The position numbers and the translations under genes were made by a program. A stretch of DNA of 11,284 nt from Flavobacteriales bacterium (GTDB lineage: Bacteria > Bacteroidota > Bacteroidia > Flavobacteriales_D > Sanyastnellaceae), in contig JANRAA010000305.1 of NCBI GenBank assembly GCA_030728235.1, positions 1-11,284 of the forward strand, read 5' to 3'. This document shows positions 1 to 7,080 of the stretch, piece by piece; position 1 is the first letter of the stretch, and each line of letters begins with the position of its first letter. The notes under the pieces were generated by a model. The model saw only the letters and a program-made list of their open reading frames with translations. It searched no databases and was not told the origin of the DNA.

Positions 1-278
1 ACATCCAAACTGAAGCGGCTATCTGCAGGGTATAACTTGCCATTTCGGACGGTGTAGAGCAAATCAAAGGTCGAAGTAGAATAGCCCTTGAAAATCTTCT
101 CGTTTGCAATGGTCAACACGGCATCCATGCGAAACCGTGAATTCCCTTCGTTCAATATACCGTCTTCGATGTTGAAGAGCATCTCTCCAAAAAACATGCG
201 TTCATTGGGAAATACGCTGACCTGTCCGAAAAGTCGAACTGTGGCAATCAATAAAACGCAAACCAGTATACTTCTCAT
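1..278 (-). CDS. Secreted protein with 20-residue tandem repeats, partial (runs off left edge)
   Basis: The start is an ATG at 278, 9 bases after the pgk stop codon, with a purine-rich GAAGAAG directly upstream; the frame stays open to base 1, giving 92 codons. Residues 1-19 look like a Sec signal peptide (short charged start, hydrophobic core, ending FGQ), so the product is probably exported. From residue 34 the sequence falls into three consecutive 20-residue units (34-53, 54-73, 74-93, the last cut by the edge). Each has an invariant Ser at unit position 14, an invariant Asp at position 19 and alternating hydrophobic residues, which suggests small beta hairpins or strands. The close spacing after pgk suggests co-transcription. 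I do not recognise the family with certainty. The gene is real on signal peptide, start context and repeat pattern, but its function and full length cannot be read here. Confidence 0.75.
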   Translation of the reverse strand, partial: MRSILVCVLLIATVRLFGQVSVFPNERMFFGEMLFNIEDGILNEGNSRFRMDAVLTIANEKIFKGYSTSTFDLLYTVRNGKLYPADSRFSLD

Positions 279-287
279 CTTCTTCGC

Positions 288-1475
288 TTACTCGCGGATG
301 GCAGCTATTCCAGGTAGTTCAATTCCCTCAAGGTACTCAAGCATGGCTCCTCCTCCAGTCGACACATAACTAACGCGTTCTGCAAGTCCAAACTTGTTCA
401 CAGCAGCAACAGAATCTCCACCGCCAACCAAGGTAAACGTCCCACCTGCTGTTGCGTCAACAAGAGCGTCAGCAACGGCGCGCGTTCCATGCGCAAAAGC
501 ATCCATTTCAAAAACGCCCATCGGTCCGTTCCAAAGCACCGTTTTGCTTCCTTTGATGACATCCGCATACACAGCTTCGGTTTTCGGCCCGATATCTAGT
601 CCCATCCATCCATCAGGAATAGCAGTAGAATCTACGATTTGAGTGCTTGCATCGACAGAAAAGGCATCCGCGATCAGCGTATCTTGTGGAATGTAAATCT
701 TCACGCCTTTGGCAGTAGCTTTCGCTGAAATCTCACGTGCCTTCTCAAGGTAATCGTCTTCCACCAAGCTATTTCCAATGGTTCCTCCTTGAGATTTTAT
801 AAAGGTGTACGCCATTCCACCACCTATCAAAACAGCGTCTACACGGTCAATCAAATTCTCAAGAATGGTAATCTTCGATGATACTTTAGCGCCTCCGACA
901 ATAGCAGTTACAGGCTTGTCTTTGCTATTCAATACGCGCTCAACATTCAAAACTTCGTTCTCCATCAAGAAGCCAAACATCTTGTCGTGTAGAAAGAAAC
1001 GTGCAATAATAGCGGTGCTCGCGTGCGCTCTGTGCGCTGTTCCAAAAGCATCATTCACATATACATCTCCGTTTTCTGCTAATTGTCCGGCGAAAAACTC
1101 ATCGCCCTTCTCTTCTTCTTTGTGAAATCGCAAGTTTTCAAGCAAAACAACCTTTCCAGATTCCAAATTCGCGGTCAACTGCAAGGCTGCATCGCCAATA
1201 CAATCTTCAGCAAACATCACGGTTTGTCCAATCAATTTCTCAACAGTTGAGACAATATGTCGCAGCGAAAACTGCGGGTCCACTCCTTTTGGCCGGCCCA
1301 AATGCGACATCAAAACAACGCTCCCACCACCCGCAAGAATGTGCTTGATGGTAGGCACTGCTGCGCGTATGCGGGTGTCATCAGTTACTTCGAACTGATC
1401 GTTGAGTGGTACGTTGAAGTCAACGCGGACAAGTGCACGACGTCCGCTGAAATCGTATGATGAGATGTTTGCCAT
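288..1475 (-). CDS. pgk: Phosphoglycerate kinase
   Basis: This cytoplasmic glycolytic enzyme transfers the acyl phosphate of 1,3-bisphosphoglycerate to ADP, giving ATP and 3-phosphoglycerate, and runs in reverse in gluconeogenesis. The 395-residue product has the usual bacterial length and motifs in order: VRVDFNVP at 16-23, SHLGRP at 57-62, LLENLRFH at 111-118, NDAFGTAHRAHAST at 141-154, GGAKVSSK at 194-201, WNGPMGVFE at 315-323, GGGDS at 351-355 and STGGGA at 372-377. They cover the substrate-binding N-terminal half and the nucleotide-binding C-terminal half. I chose the ATG at 1475 because it gives the standard family N-terminus (MANISSYDF). The in-frame upstream start at 1517 would translate through a TATATTTG promoter element. 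Nothing looks truncated or degenerate. Confidence 0.98.
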   Translation of the reverse strand: MANISSYDFSGRRALVRVDFNVPLNDQFEVTDDTRIRAAVPTIKHILAGGGSVVLMSHLGRPKGVDPQFSLRHIVSTVEKLIGQTVMFAEDCIGDAALQLTANLESGKVVLLENLRFHKEEEKGDEFFAGQLAENGDVYVNDAFGTAHRAHASTAIIARFFLHDKMFGFLMENEVLNVERVLNSKDKPVTAIVGGAKVSSKITILENLIDRVDAVLIGGGMAYTFIKSQGGTIGNSLVEDDYLEKAREISAKATAKGVKIYIPQDTLIADAFSVDASTQIVDSTAIPDGWMGLDIGPKTEAVYADVIKGSKTVLWNGPMGVFEMDAFAHGTRAVADALVDATAGGTFTLVGGGDSVAAVNKFGLAERVSYVSTGGGAMLEYLEGIELPGIAAIRE

Positions 1476-1490
1476 ATGAATTTTAAAAGG

Positions 1491-1498
1491 CAAATATA
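1491..1498 (-). promoter_or_regulatory. Bacteroidota -7 promoter element upstream of pgk
   Basis: On the minus strand this reads TATATTTG, a full match to the Bacteroidota -7 consensus TAnnTTTG, ending 15 bases before the pgk ATG at 1475. That spacing implies a very short 5' leader. I see no good TTG/TTTG -33 element at the expected distance, so the call rests on the -7 box and its position. Confidence 0.5.
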
Positions 1499-1573
1499 AG
1501 GTTTCAAAGGGTGACACTTTTTGAGTTCTTTAAAATCGTTTGAGTTGTGTATCTTGAACCAACCTTTGGCCTT

Positions 1574-3757
1574 ATGAGACTCGTTCTAACGATTACCTTT
1601 CTTCTATCATCACTGGCAAATTTTGCCTCACACATCGTTGGTGGTGTAATTCACTATGAATGCCTGGGTGGCGATCAATATGAAATAACGCTCTACGTTT
1701 ACCGCGATTGCAACCCCGGAAATTCGCAATACGATAACAATCCTGTTATTGGAATTTATGAAAACAGCACGCTGGTTACTTCTCTCACTTTGAGTTTAGC
1801 AAGTGCCACAGTAAGCACTTTACCGCTCGACACTGGCGATCCATGTTTGGTTCCGCCCGATAATGTCTGTGTTCAACAAGCTATTTATACCGGCGTGGTT
1901 TCCATACCTCCTTCAGCAATCGGCTATACACTCGCCTATCAGCGTTGTTGCCGCAACACAACGATATTAAATGTCCCCGCTGCTGGCGACAACCTCGGAA
2001 GTACCTTTTTTGCACAAATACCACCTACTTCACAAGCTATCTGCAACAGCAACCCGCTTTTCAACAACCTGCCTCCAGTGCTGCTGTGCGCGAATCAGCC
2101 CTTTGTTTTTGATCATGCTGCTACCGACATAAATGGCGATTCATTGGCCTATAAATTTTGCAACCCAAAAGATGGCGGAATCCCCGGTGTTCAAATGAAT
2201 CCACCTACTGCTCCGCCGTATATGGACGTGAGTTGGAATGCTACGTTTTCGACCGACTATCCTATCACATCGGCACCTGCCTTTGCATTGGATCCCGTGA
2301 CCGGTTTGCTGACAGGCACACCCAACCAAGTGGGACAATATGTAGTAGGTATTTGTGTTGAAGAGTACAGAAATGGGGTGTTGATATCGAATACCAATCG
2401 GGATTTTCAGTTTAACGTCGTGCTTTGCGGACAAGCGACAATCGCTTTTTTAGATGACCTGCCGCAATGTCAAGGGCTCGATTTCCAGTTCCAAAATGGT
2501 TCTGCAGGGGCAAATACCTTTTTCTGGGATTTTGGCACAGAAGAAAATGATACAAGCATCGATGCCAATCCCACTTTTACTTATCCCGACACAGGCATTT
2601 ATGTTGTAACGCTCGTGGCAAATCCGGGAGGGGTATGCGCCGACACGGTCACAACCACCGTATTTGCCTACCCGCCGCTAGATGCCAATTTTTCAGTCAT
2701 TGGTGGCGATTGTGGCAATGGAGGACGAACGTTTGTCGCTACTCCCGATAGCACGTATGGAGAGGGATACACATACAACTGGAGCTTTGGTGCGAATGCA
2801 AATCCTCCTACATCAAATGACAACGCTCCGGTTAACTTCACTTTGCTAAACCCCGGAGTGAATCAGGCACTGCTCGAAATTTCTGTCGGTCCCTGCACTT
2901 CAACCCAACAGATAAACATCAACGTCGACCCATTCCCGCAGGCCGTGATCGAAGAACAAACGGTATTCTGTGGCGACTTGTTTTTGGAGTTTCAAAACAG
3001 CTCAACCGATGCCAGCACTTTTCTCTGGAATTTCGGCCATGTTGGCAACAATACTTCAACACTTGAGAACCCATCTCACGTGTTTCCAAATACAGGAACT
3101 TTCAATATCAGCTTAATCGCTGACCCTGGTTCCGATTGCGCCGACACAGCCTTCACAACAGTTCAGATTCTACCCGCTGACCCCATCACTTTGCAATTTA
3201 GCCTAGCCATTCCGGGCCCTTGCGATACCATCAACCGCCTCGACATGCTTTTCACAGGGGCTGGCGCCGATGAGATAACGTGGAATACCGGTGATGGCAA
3301 CATCTTTAGTGGAACGAATGCATCATACACGTATGAAAACGATGGTTTTTATACCGTATCAATCACGGCTTACAATGCACTGTGCGACCTAACTGAATCC
3401 GACGAAGTCGAAATATATATCAGCGCTGAACCACTTGATCTGCCTCTTGTTTTACCGAATGTCTTCAGTCCAAACAGAGACAGTCATAACGACACCTTCA
3501 TTCCCTACTTCGAGATAACACCAGGAGTTCCTGCTGTTTTACCCGGCAATCGCACGGTTTTCGACTATTTAGAAGATTACAAACTGCTCATATTCAATCG
3601 CTGGGGAGCTTTGATTTATGACTCTCTAAACAACAAGCCTGGATGGGATGGCGGCGAGTATCCCGACGGCACCTACTATGCGATCATCAGTTACAAAAGA
3701 GCCTGTTTAGATACAAAAAGCACCGAAAAAGGAATCCATCTCACACTCCTGAGGTAG
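1574..3757 (+). CDS. Secreted PKD-domain protein with T9SS type B (gliding-motility-associated) C-terminal sorting domain
   Basis: This is a 727-residue extracellular or cell-surface protein exported by Sec and then probably by the type IX secretion system. Residues 1-18 are a signal peptide; the mature part begins about SHIVGG, followed by a Cys-containing N-terminal region (20-290) of a kind common in Bacteroidota surface proteins. PKD-like Ig-fold units follow at about 295-365 (FFWDFG, YPDTGIYVVTLVA), 455-532 (FLWNFG, FPNTGTFNISLIA) and a weaker one at 545-615 (ITWNTGDG, YENDGFYTVSITA); 375-450 may be a divergent fourth. The C-terminus (627-727) has PNVFSPNRD, LLIFNRWGALIYDS, GWDGGEYPDGTYYAII and a terminal beta strand, the layout of the CHU_C/TIGR04131 domain. 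The ATG at 1574 was chosen over an in-frame GTG at 1547 because it places the signal peptide at the N-terminus. No enzymatic domain is visible, so an adhesive or structural role is inferred. Confidence 0.9.
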   Translation: MRLVLTITFLLSSLANFASHIVGGVIHYECLGGDQYEITLYVYRDCNPGNSQYDNNPVIGIYENSTLVTSLTLSLASATVSTLPLDTGDPCLVPPDNVCVQQAIYTGVVSIPPSAIGYTLAYQRCCRNTTILNVPAAGDNLGSTFFAQIPPTSQAICNSNPLFNNLPPVLLCANQPFVFDHAATDINGDSLAYKFCNPKDGGIPGVQMNPPTAPPYMDVSWNATFSTDYPITSAPAFALDPVTGLLTGTPNQVGQYVVGICVEEYRNGVLISNTNRDFQFNVVLCGQATIAFLDDLPQCQGLDFQFQNGSAGANTFFWDFGTEENDTSIDANPTFTYPDTGIYVVTLVANPGGVCADTVTTTVFAYPPLDANFSVIGGDCGNGGRTFVATPDSTYGEGYTYNWSFGANANPPTSNDNAPVNFTLLNPGVNQALLEISVGPCTSTQQININVDPFPQAVIEEQTVFCGDLFLEFQNSSTDASTFLWNFGHVGNNTSTLENPSHVFPNTGTFNISLIADPGSDCADTAFTTVQILPADPITLQFSLAIPGPCDTINRLDMLFTGAGADEITWNTGDGNIFSGTNASYTYENDGFYTVSITAYNALCDLTESDEVEIYISAEPLDLPLVLPNVFSPNRDSHNDTFIPYFEITPGVPAVLPGNRTVFDYLEDYKLLIFNRWGALIYDSLNNKPGWDGGEYPDGTYYAIISYKRACLDTKSTEKGIHLTLLR

Positions 3758-3819
3758 CACTTAACTTATTAACAGCCCCTGATACAAGAAAAAAAGATGC
3801 AGATATTCCTTTAAGGACA

Positions 3820-3851
3820 ATGCGAAGTCGAGGGAAGCGTTAACTTCGCAT
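3820..3851 (+). repeat. Inverted repeat (9-bp stem, 14-base loop) upstream of the coiled-coil gene
   Basis: ATGCGAAGT at 3820-3828 is the exact reverse complement of ACTTCGCAT at 3843-3851, separated by 14 bases. The right arm ends 14 bases before the ATG at 3866. No U-tract follows, so it is not a standard terminator for the upstream gene. It could be a hairpin in the 5' leader or a palindromic protein-binding site; the sequence alone does not say which. Confidence 0.5.
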
Positions 3852-3865
3852 ATAAATCTATCGTC

Positions 3866-4744
3866 ATGAATAATAAAGGATACATCGGCGTCATCGTTGC
3901 CCTGCTGCTGGTATGCGCTTATCTGGGTTTTAATCTGTCTAAAAAACAGGATGTTATCGAAGTTCAAGCAGAGGAGGTTGCTGACCTTGGAGTTGAACGA
4001 CGTGAACTCGAACTCGAACTGCAAAAGATGATGTTTAGCTACGACACCCTTCAAACCGAAAATACGGTTTTGATGGCTGAAATGGCGGCTCAAAAAAGTC
4101 AAATTGAAGATCTTCTCAAAAAAGTTAAAGACAAAGATTGGAGCGTTAGCAAGTTGAAAAAAGAAACAAACACCTTACGTGAAATCATGAAAGGCTATGT
4201 TGTGACAATCGACTCACTAAACCAACTCAATCAGGCATTGATGGCTGAAAACAGCGAGATGCGCGATCGTGTCGCAACCGTTGAAGGCGAGAAAGAAAAC
4301 TTGCTGAACAGACAACAAAACATGGAGGGCATAATCGCAACCGGACAAATACTGCAAGCCGTTGGGGTCAATGCTCAAGCAATAAATCTGAGAAACAGCG
4401 GAAAACAAGTCGAAACATCTCGTGCTTCAAAAACCGAAATGATCAAAGCTTGCTTCACCGTGATTGAAAACAAAATCGCAAAGCCAGGCACCAAAAACAT
4501 CTACCTCCGTATCATCGGCCCAGATGGCAAAGTTCTACCTTCTGCAGAAGCCAATGCAAGCAGAGAATTTGAAGGTGAGGGTACACAGCCTTATAGCGTA
4601 GCTCGTTCAATCGACTACAACAACAAAATGATGGACGTTTGTGTGTTCTACACCGTAGCAAATGAAATCAACGACGGCGATTACAAAGTCTTCATCTACG
4701 AAGATTCTCATAAAATCGGCAGCTACGATTTGATACTTAAGTAG
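3866..4744 (+). CDS. Membrane-anchored coiled-coil protein of unknown function, Bacteroidota type
   Basis: The 292-residue product has three parts. Residues 5-23 form one hydrophobic segment just after a short basic N-terminus, fitting an uncleaved anchor with the rest outside the cytoplasm. Residues 30-155 are rich in Glu, Lys, Leu and Gln with heptad-like spacing, a long coiled coil. Residues 185-292 form a compact, probably beta-rich domain (MIKACFTVIENK, KNIYLRIIGPDGKVL, MDVCVFYTV, GDYKVFIYEDSHKIGSYDLILK). The tail resembles a family I associate with Bacteroidota hypothetical proteins, sometimes loosely named after chromosome segregation because of the coiled coil; that naming has no support here. 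The gene stands alone between a 108-base gap and a strong terminator, so it is probably monocistronic or the last gene of its unit. An envelope or periplasmic structural role is inference only. Confidence 0.85.
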   Translation: MNNKGYIGVIVALLLVCAYLGFNLSKKQDVIEVQAEEVADLGVERRELELELQKMMFSYDTLQTENTVLMAEMAAQKSQIEDLLKKVKDKDWSVSKLKKETNTLREIMKGYVVTIDSLNQLNQALMAENSEMRDRVATVEGEKENLLNRQQNMEGIIATGQILQAVGVNAQAINLRNSGKQVETSRASKTEMIKACFTVIENKIAKPGTKNIYLRIIGPDGKVLPSAEANASREFEGEGTQPYSVARSIDYNNKMMDVCVFYTVANEINDGDYKVFIYEDSHKIGSYDLILK

Positions 4745-4767
4745 TCAATCGTTGCATCTACAAAATT

Positions 4768-4798
4768 AAAAGCGTCACCCACAAAGTGACGCTTTTTT
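4768..4798 (+). terminator. Rho-independent terminator after the coiled-coil gene
   Basis: An 11-bp perfect stem pairs AAAAGCGTCAC (4768-4778) with GTGACGCTTTT (4786-4796) around a 7-base loop, and runs into a six-T tract at 4793-4798. It lies 24 bases after the stop codon at 4744. The A-run on the left arm would give a U-tract on the other strand too, so it could work in both directions. It separates the coiled-coil gene from the YraN-family gene. Confidence 0.92.
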
Positions 4799-4826
4799 GT
4801 ATCCAAATTCTTCTCACTTTGGCACC

Positions 4827-5192
4827 ATGGAAACAACATCTGCCATTGGCGAAGAAGGCGAAGAAATTGCCGCAAACTACCTTGCTTCAGCAGGATATGA
4901 AATAAAAGCGAAGCGCTGGAGATTGGGTAAAAACGAAGTCGACATCATCGCTTTTAAAAATAACATCGTGTGCTTTGTCGAAGTCAAATTACGCAAGTCT
5001 GCCGCAGTAGCAAAACCCTGGCAAGCCGTGAATCGCGCAAAACAAAAAAGCATTATTCGCTGCGCAGATGCCTATTTGAGATGGCACACCAGTGGAAACA
5101 GTGAGGCCCGTTTCGATGTTATTTCCATAACAGGACCCGCCCCGAATTATCAAATCGAACACATCGAACACGCCTTTTACGCCACTATGTAA
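4827..5192 (+). CDS. YraN/UPF0102 family endonuclease-like protein
   Basis: This 121-residue protein matches the small YraN (UPF0102) family, which has a restriction-endonuclease-like PD-(D/E)xK fold and is about 115-130 residues long. Visible motifs are the N-terminal GEEGEEIAANYLASAGY at 8-24, the core acidic EVDIIA at 37-42 (Asp39), FVEVKLRKS at 50-58 (Glu52 and Lys54 of the ExK pair), the KQKSI helix around 72-76 and RFDVISI at 95-101. The predicted catalytic residues are therefore intact. The family's cellular role is not well established; a nuclease or DNA-processing role is inferred from the fold. The start is the ATG at 4827; an in-frame TTG at 4797 lies inside the terminator T-tract and adds residues without family similarity. 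The upstream terminator means it needs its own promoter, which I could not identify. Confidence 0.93.
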   Translation: METTSAIGEEGEEIAANYLASAGYEIKAKRWRLGKNEVDIIAFKNNIVCFVEVKLRKSAAVAKPWQAVNRAKQKSIIRCADAYLRWHTSGNSEARFDVISITGPAPNYQIEHIEHAFYATM

Positions 5193-5211
5193 ACCTCTCG
5201 CGACATATCCG

Positions 5212-5219
5212 TACCTTTG
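5212..5219 (+). promoter_or_regulatory. Bacteroidota -7 promoter element upstream of the pseudouridine synthase gene
   Basis: TACCTTTG matches TAnnTTTG and ends 16 bases before the ATG at 5236, within the 43-base gap after the YraN-family gene. The -33 region holds only TATG (5186-5189, 22 bases upstream), a weak partner. Confidence 0.42.
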
Positions 5220-5235
5220 TGAACTGAATTCAGTC

Positions 5236-6285
5236 ATGAGCAAAAAACCAACAACAGGAGGTCGCCAACGTCAGGATGGTACCGCACGCAGAACGAGATC
5301 AACCAAGCCCGATGGGCCCGCAACGCGATCGTCAGCTTCAGCGCCGTCTCGAACCAAAAAGTCTGACGGTGACGACCGTAAAAAGCCGTTGAGAAAAACG
5401 AGTGCTACGGAGGAAAAACGCCCTGCCGCAAAACGTCCAGGTTCTAAACCAGATTTTAAAGACGGAAAACGCGATTTCAAAGGGGGAAAACCGTTTGGAA
5501 AAACCTACGGCAAACCGTTCGACAAGAAGAAAAAAACGATTAAAAAAAGCACTACTCCACCCGATGAAAACACGGAGATTCGTCTCAATCGATTCATCGC
5601 AAACAGCGGTATTTGCTCGCGACGTGATGCCGATGTCATGATCACCACGGGCGTGGTGTCTGTGAATGGTATCATTGTAACTGAACTGGGCACAAAGGTG
5701 ACTACAAAGGATGTCGTGAAATACGACGGACATACCATACGCCCGGAGAAAAAGCAATACATCTTGCTGAACAAGCCAAAGAACTTCTTGGCAACTTTCG
5801 AAGACCCAAGAGGAAGAAACACGGTGATGCAACTGATTAAAGGGGCTTCAAAAGAAGTTATTTTCCCAGTCGGGAAAATGGACCGCAGTGCGATGGGCTT
5901 GCTGCTGTTCACCAACGATGAAGACATGGCAAAACGCCTTCTCTCTCCTTCGAGCAACGTTAAAAACATCTTCCACGTCACCACGCGTGAAAAAATGAAA
6001 CCGTCACACATCGATGAAATTCGCGCTGGTGTGACGTTAGACGATGGCCTTGTTAAAATCGACCAAATCAGCTTCGTTGGGGATGGTCAAAACTTCCACG
6101 AAGTGGGAATTGAATTGAGGTCAGGCCGCCCAAACATCGTGAAACGTATTTTCGATCACTTCGGATATAACATCACAAAGTTGGATAGGGTGGTGCTTGC
6201 CGGACTAACGAAAAAAGATCTGCCGAGAGGACATTGGAGACCGCTCACGCAGGAAGAAATTAGCTTTTTGTACATGAACAGCTAA
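5236..6285 (+). CDS. RsuA/RluB-family rRNA pseudouridine synthase with basic N-terminal extension and altered catalytic-site residues
   Basis: The family isomerises specific uridines in ribosomal RNA to pseudouridine. In this 349-residue protein, residues 1-110 are a low-complexity tail rich in Lys, Arg, Gly, Ser and Thr, probably disordered and RNA-binding. Residues 116-165 are an S4 domain (RLNRFIANSGICSRRDAD, then SVNG). The catalytic domain spans about 170-335, starting QYILLNKPKNF and ending LDRVVLAGLTKKDLPRGHWR, which is typical of the Bacteroidota member. The catalytic Asp is present (D216), but its motif reads GKMDRSAMGLLLFTND where the family normally has GRLDxxTxGLLLxTND. The usual K-x-Y-x-V strand reads NIFHV (F246), and the usual VRR near the end reads VKR (K303). 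The frame is intact, so this is not a simple pseudogene, but activity is less certain than for a canonical member. A TACCTTTG box upstream supports the ATG start. Confidence 0.9.
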   Translation: MSKKPTTGGRQRQDGTARRTRSTKPDGPATRSSASAPSRTKKSDGDDRKKPLRKTSATEEKRPAAKRPGSKPDFKDGKRDFKGGKPFGKTYGKPFDKKKKTIKKSTTPPDENTEIRLNRFIANSGICSRRDADVMITTGVVSVNGIIVTELGTKVTTKDVVKYDGHTIRPEKKQYILLNKPKNFLATFEDPRGRNTVMQLIKGASKEVIFPVGKMDRSAMGLLLFTNDEDMAKRLLSPSSNVKNIFHVTTREKMKPSHIDEIRAGVTLDDGLVKIDQISFVGDGQNFHEVGIELRSGRPNIVKRIFDHFGYNITKLDRVVLAGLTKKDLPRGHWRPLTQEEISFLYMNS

Positions 6286-6350
6286 GGTTTACTTCCTTTA
6301 ACATGTTCATTCACCACTTGTCTTATATTTACAAACAGAAAATTTGAACC

Positions 6351-7073
6351 GTGTCTGATAGCCTGGTAATCATCCCAACATACAATGAAAAAGAAAATGT
6401 AGAAGCCATCGTACGCAAGGTCTTCTCCTTGCCGGTGCCGCTGCATATTCTCATTGTTGATGACGGTTCTCCCGATGGCACAGCAGACATCGTCAAGCGA
6501 CTGATGGCCGTATTTCCCGGTTCGCTTCACATTCTCGAACGCGCAGGAAAGCAAGGACTCGGTACAGCGTACATTGCTGGTTTCCGCTGGGGATTGGAAC
6601 GCGGCTATACCTATCTTTTTGAAATGGATGCCGACTTCTCCCACAACCCCGACGACCTTGTTCGCTTGCGTGAAGCATGCATGGCAGGCGCTGATTTTGC
6701 CATCGGCTCGCGGTATGTAAAAGGTGGTAAAGTCGACAACTGGCCTATGAACCGTGTGCTGATGAGCTATTTTGCGAGTGTATACGTGAACCTCATCCTC
6801 TGGATGGGCATTCGCGACTGCACTGCCGGATTCAAATGCTATCACCGCAATGTTTTAAGGGCGATTGACCTTTCCGACATCCGATTCATCGGGTATGCTT
6901 TTCAAATCGAAATGAAATACAAAGCGCAACGACTGGGCTTTAAAGCGAAAGAAGTTCCAATAACATTTGTTGATCGCCAGTTCGGAGAAAGCAAAATGAG
7001 CATGGGCATTTTCAAGGAGGCCTTCTGGGGTGTGCTGAAAATGCGTTTCATGCCGGTGAAAAGAGCCAAATAA
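6351..7073 (+). CDS. Polyprenol-phosphate mannosyltransferase (GT2, dolichol-phosphate mannose synthase-like)
   Basis: This family-2 glycosyltransferase probably moves mannose from GDP-mannose to polyprenyl phosphate at the cytoplasmic face of the membrane, supplying a lipid-linked donor for protein or envelope glycosylation. The 240-residue length fits the single-domain class without C-terminal membrane helices. Motifs: VIIPTYNEKEN at 6-16, LIVDDGSPDGTADIV at 34-48 (nucleotide-binding Asp37-Asp38), FEMDADFSHNPDDL at 90-103 (DxD as D93-A-D95), AIGSRYVKGG at 117-126, RDCTAGFKCY at 155-164 and the family's C-terminal QFGESKMS at 210-217. The start is a GTG at 6351; MSDSLVIIPTYNE is the usual N-terminus and no ATG upstream is in frame. 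It is followed 7 bases later by pyrC, suggesting co-transcription. The sugar specificity is inferred from family resemblance. Confidence 0.92.
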   Translation: MSDSLVIIPTYNEKENVEAIVRKVFSLPVPLHILIVDDGSPDGTADIVKRLMAVFPGSLHILERAGKQGLGTAYIAGFRWGLERGYTYLFEMDADFSHNPDDLVRLREACMAGADFAIGSRYVKGGKVDNWPMNRVLMSYFASVYVNLILWMGIRDCTAGFKCYHRNVLRAIDLSDIRFIGYAFQIEMKYKAQRLGFKAKEVPITFVDRQFGESKMSMGIFKEAFWGVLKMRFMPVKRAK

Positions 7074-7080
7074 AACGACT

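Noticed and set aside
1547..1573. Upstream GTG start and promoter-like TATCTTG / AACCTTTG elements before the T9SS protein gene
   Set aside because: The GTG would add nine residues before the signal peptide, and each promoter-like box lacks one consensus base; no confident promoter can be chosen between them.
4004..4020. Short GAACTC hexamer repeat in the coiled-coil gene
   Set aside because: Fewer than three copies, encoding ELELEL within a Glu/Leu-rich coiled coil; it is explained by composition and too short for phase variation.
4797..4826. Extended N-terminus of the YraN-family protein from TTG at 4797
   Set aside because: The start lies in the T-tract of the terminator and the extra residues do not resemble the family; the ATG at 4827 fits.
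5338..6011. Two long open frames on the minus strand inside the pseudouridine synthase gene
   Set aside because: They are antisense shadows of a clearly coding gene, with no recognisable domains and no promoter or start context.
6324..6346. Promoter-like TATATTTA and AAAATTTG before the mannosyltransferase gene
   Set aside because: Each misses a consensus base and neither has a well-placed, matching partner element, so the promoter for this unit is unresolved.
6282..6845. A 187-codon minus-strand open frame inside the mannosyltransferase gene
   Set aside because: It lies opposite conserved GT2 motifs and shows no family pattern of its own.
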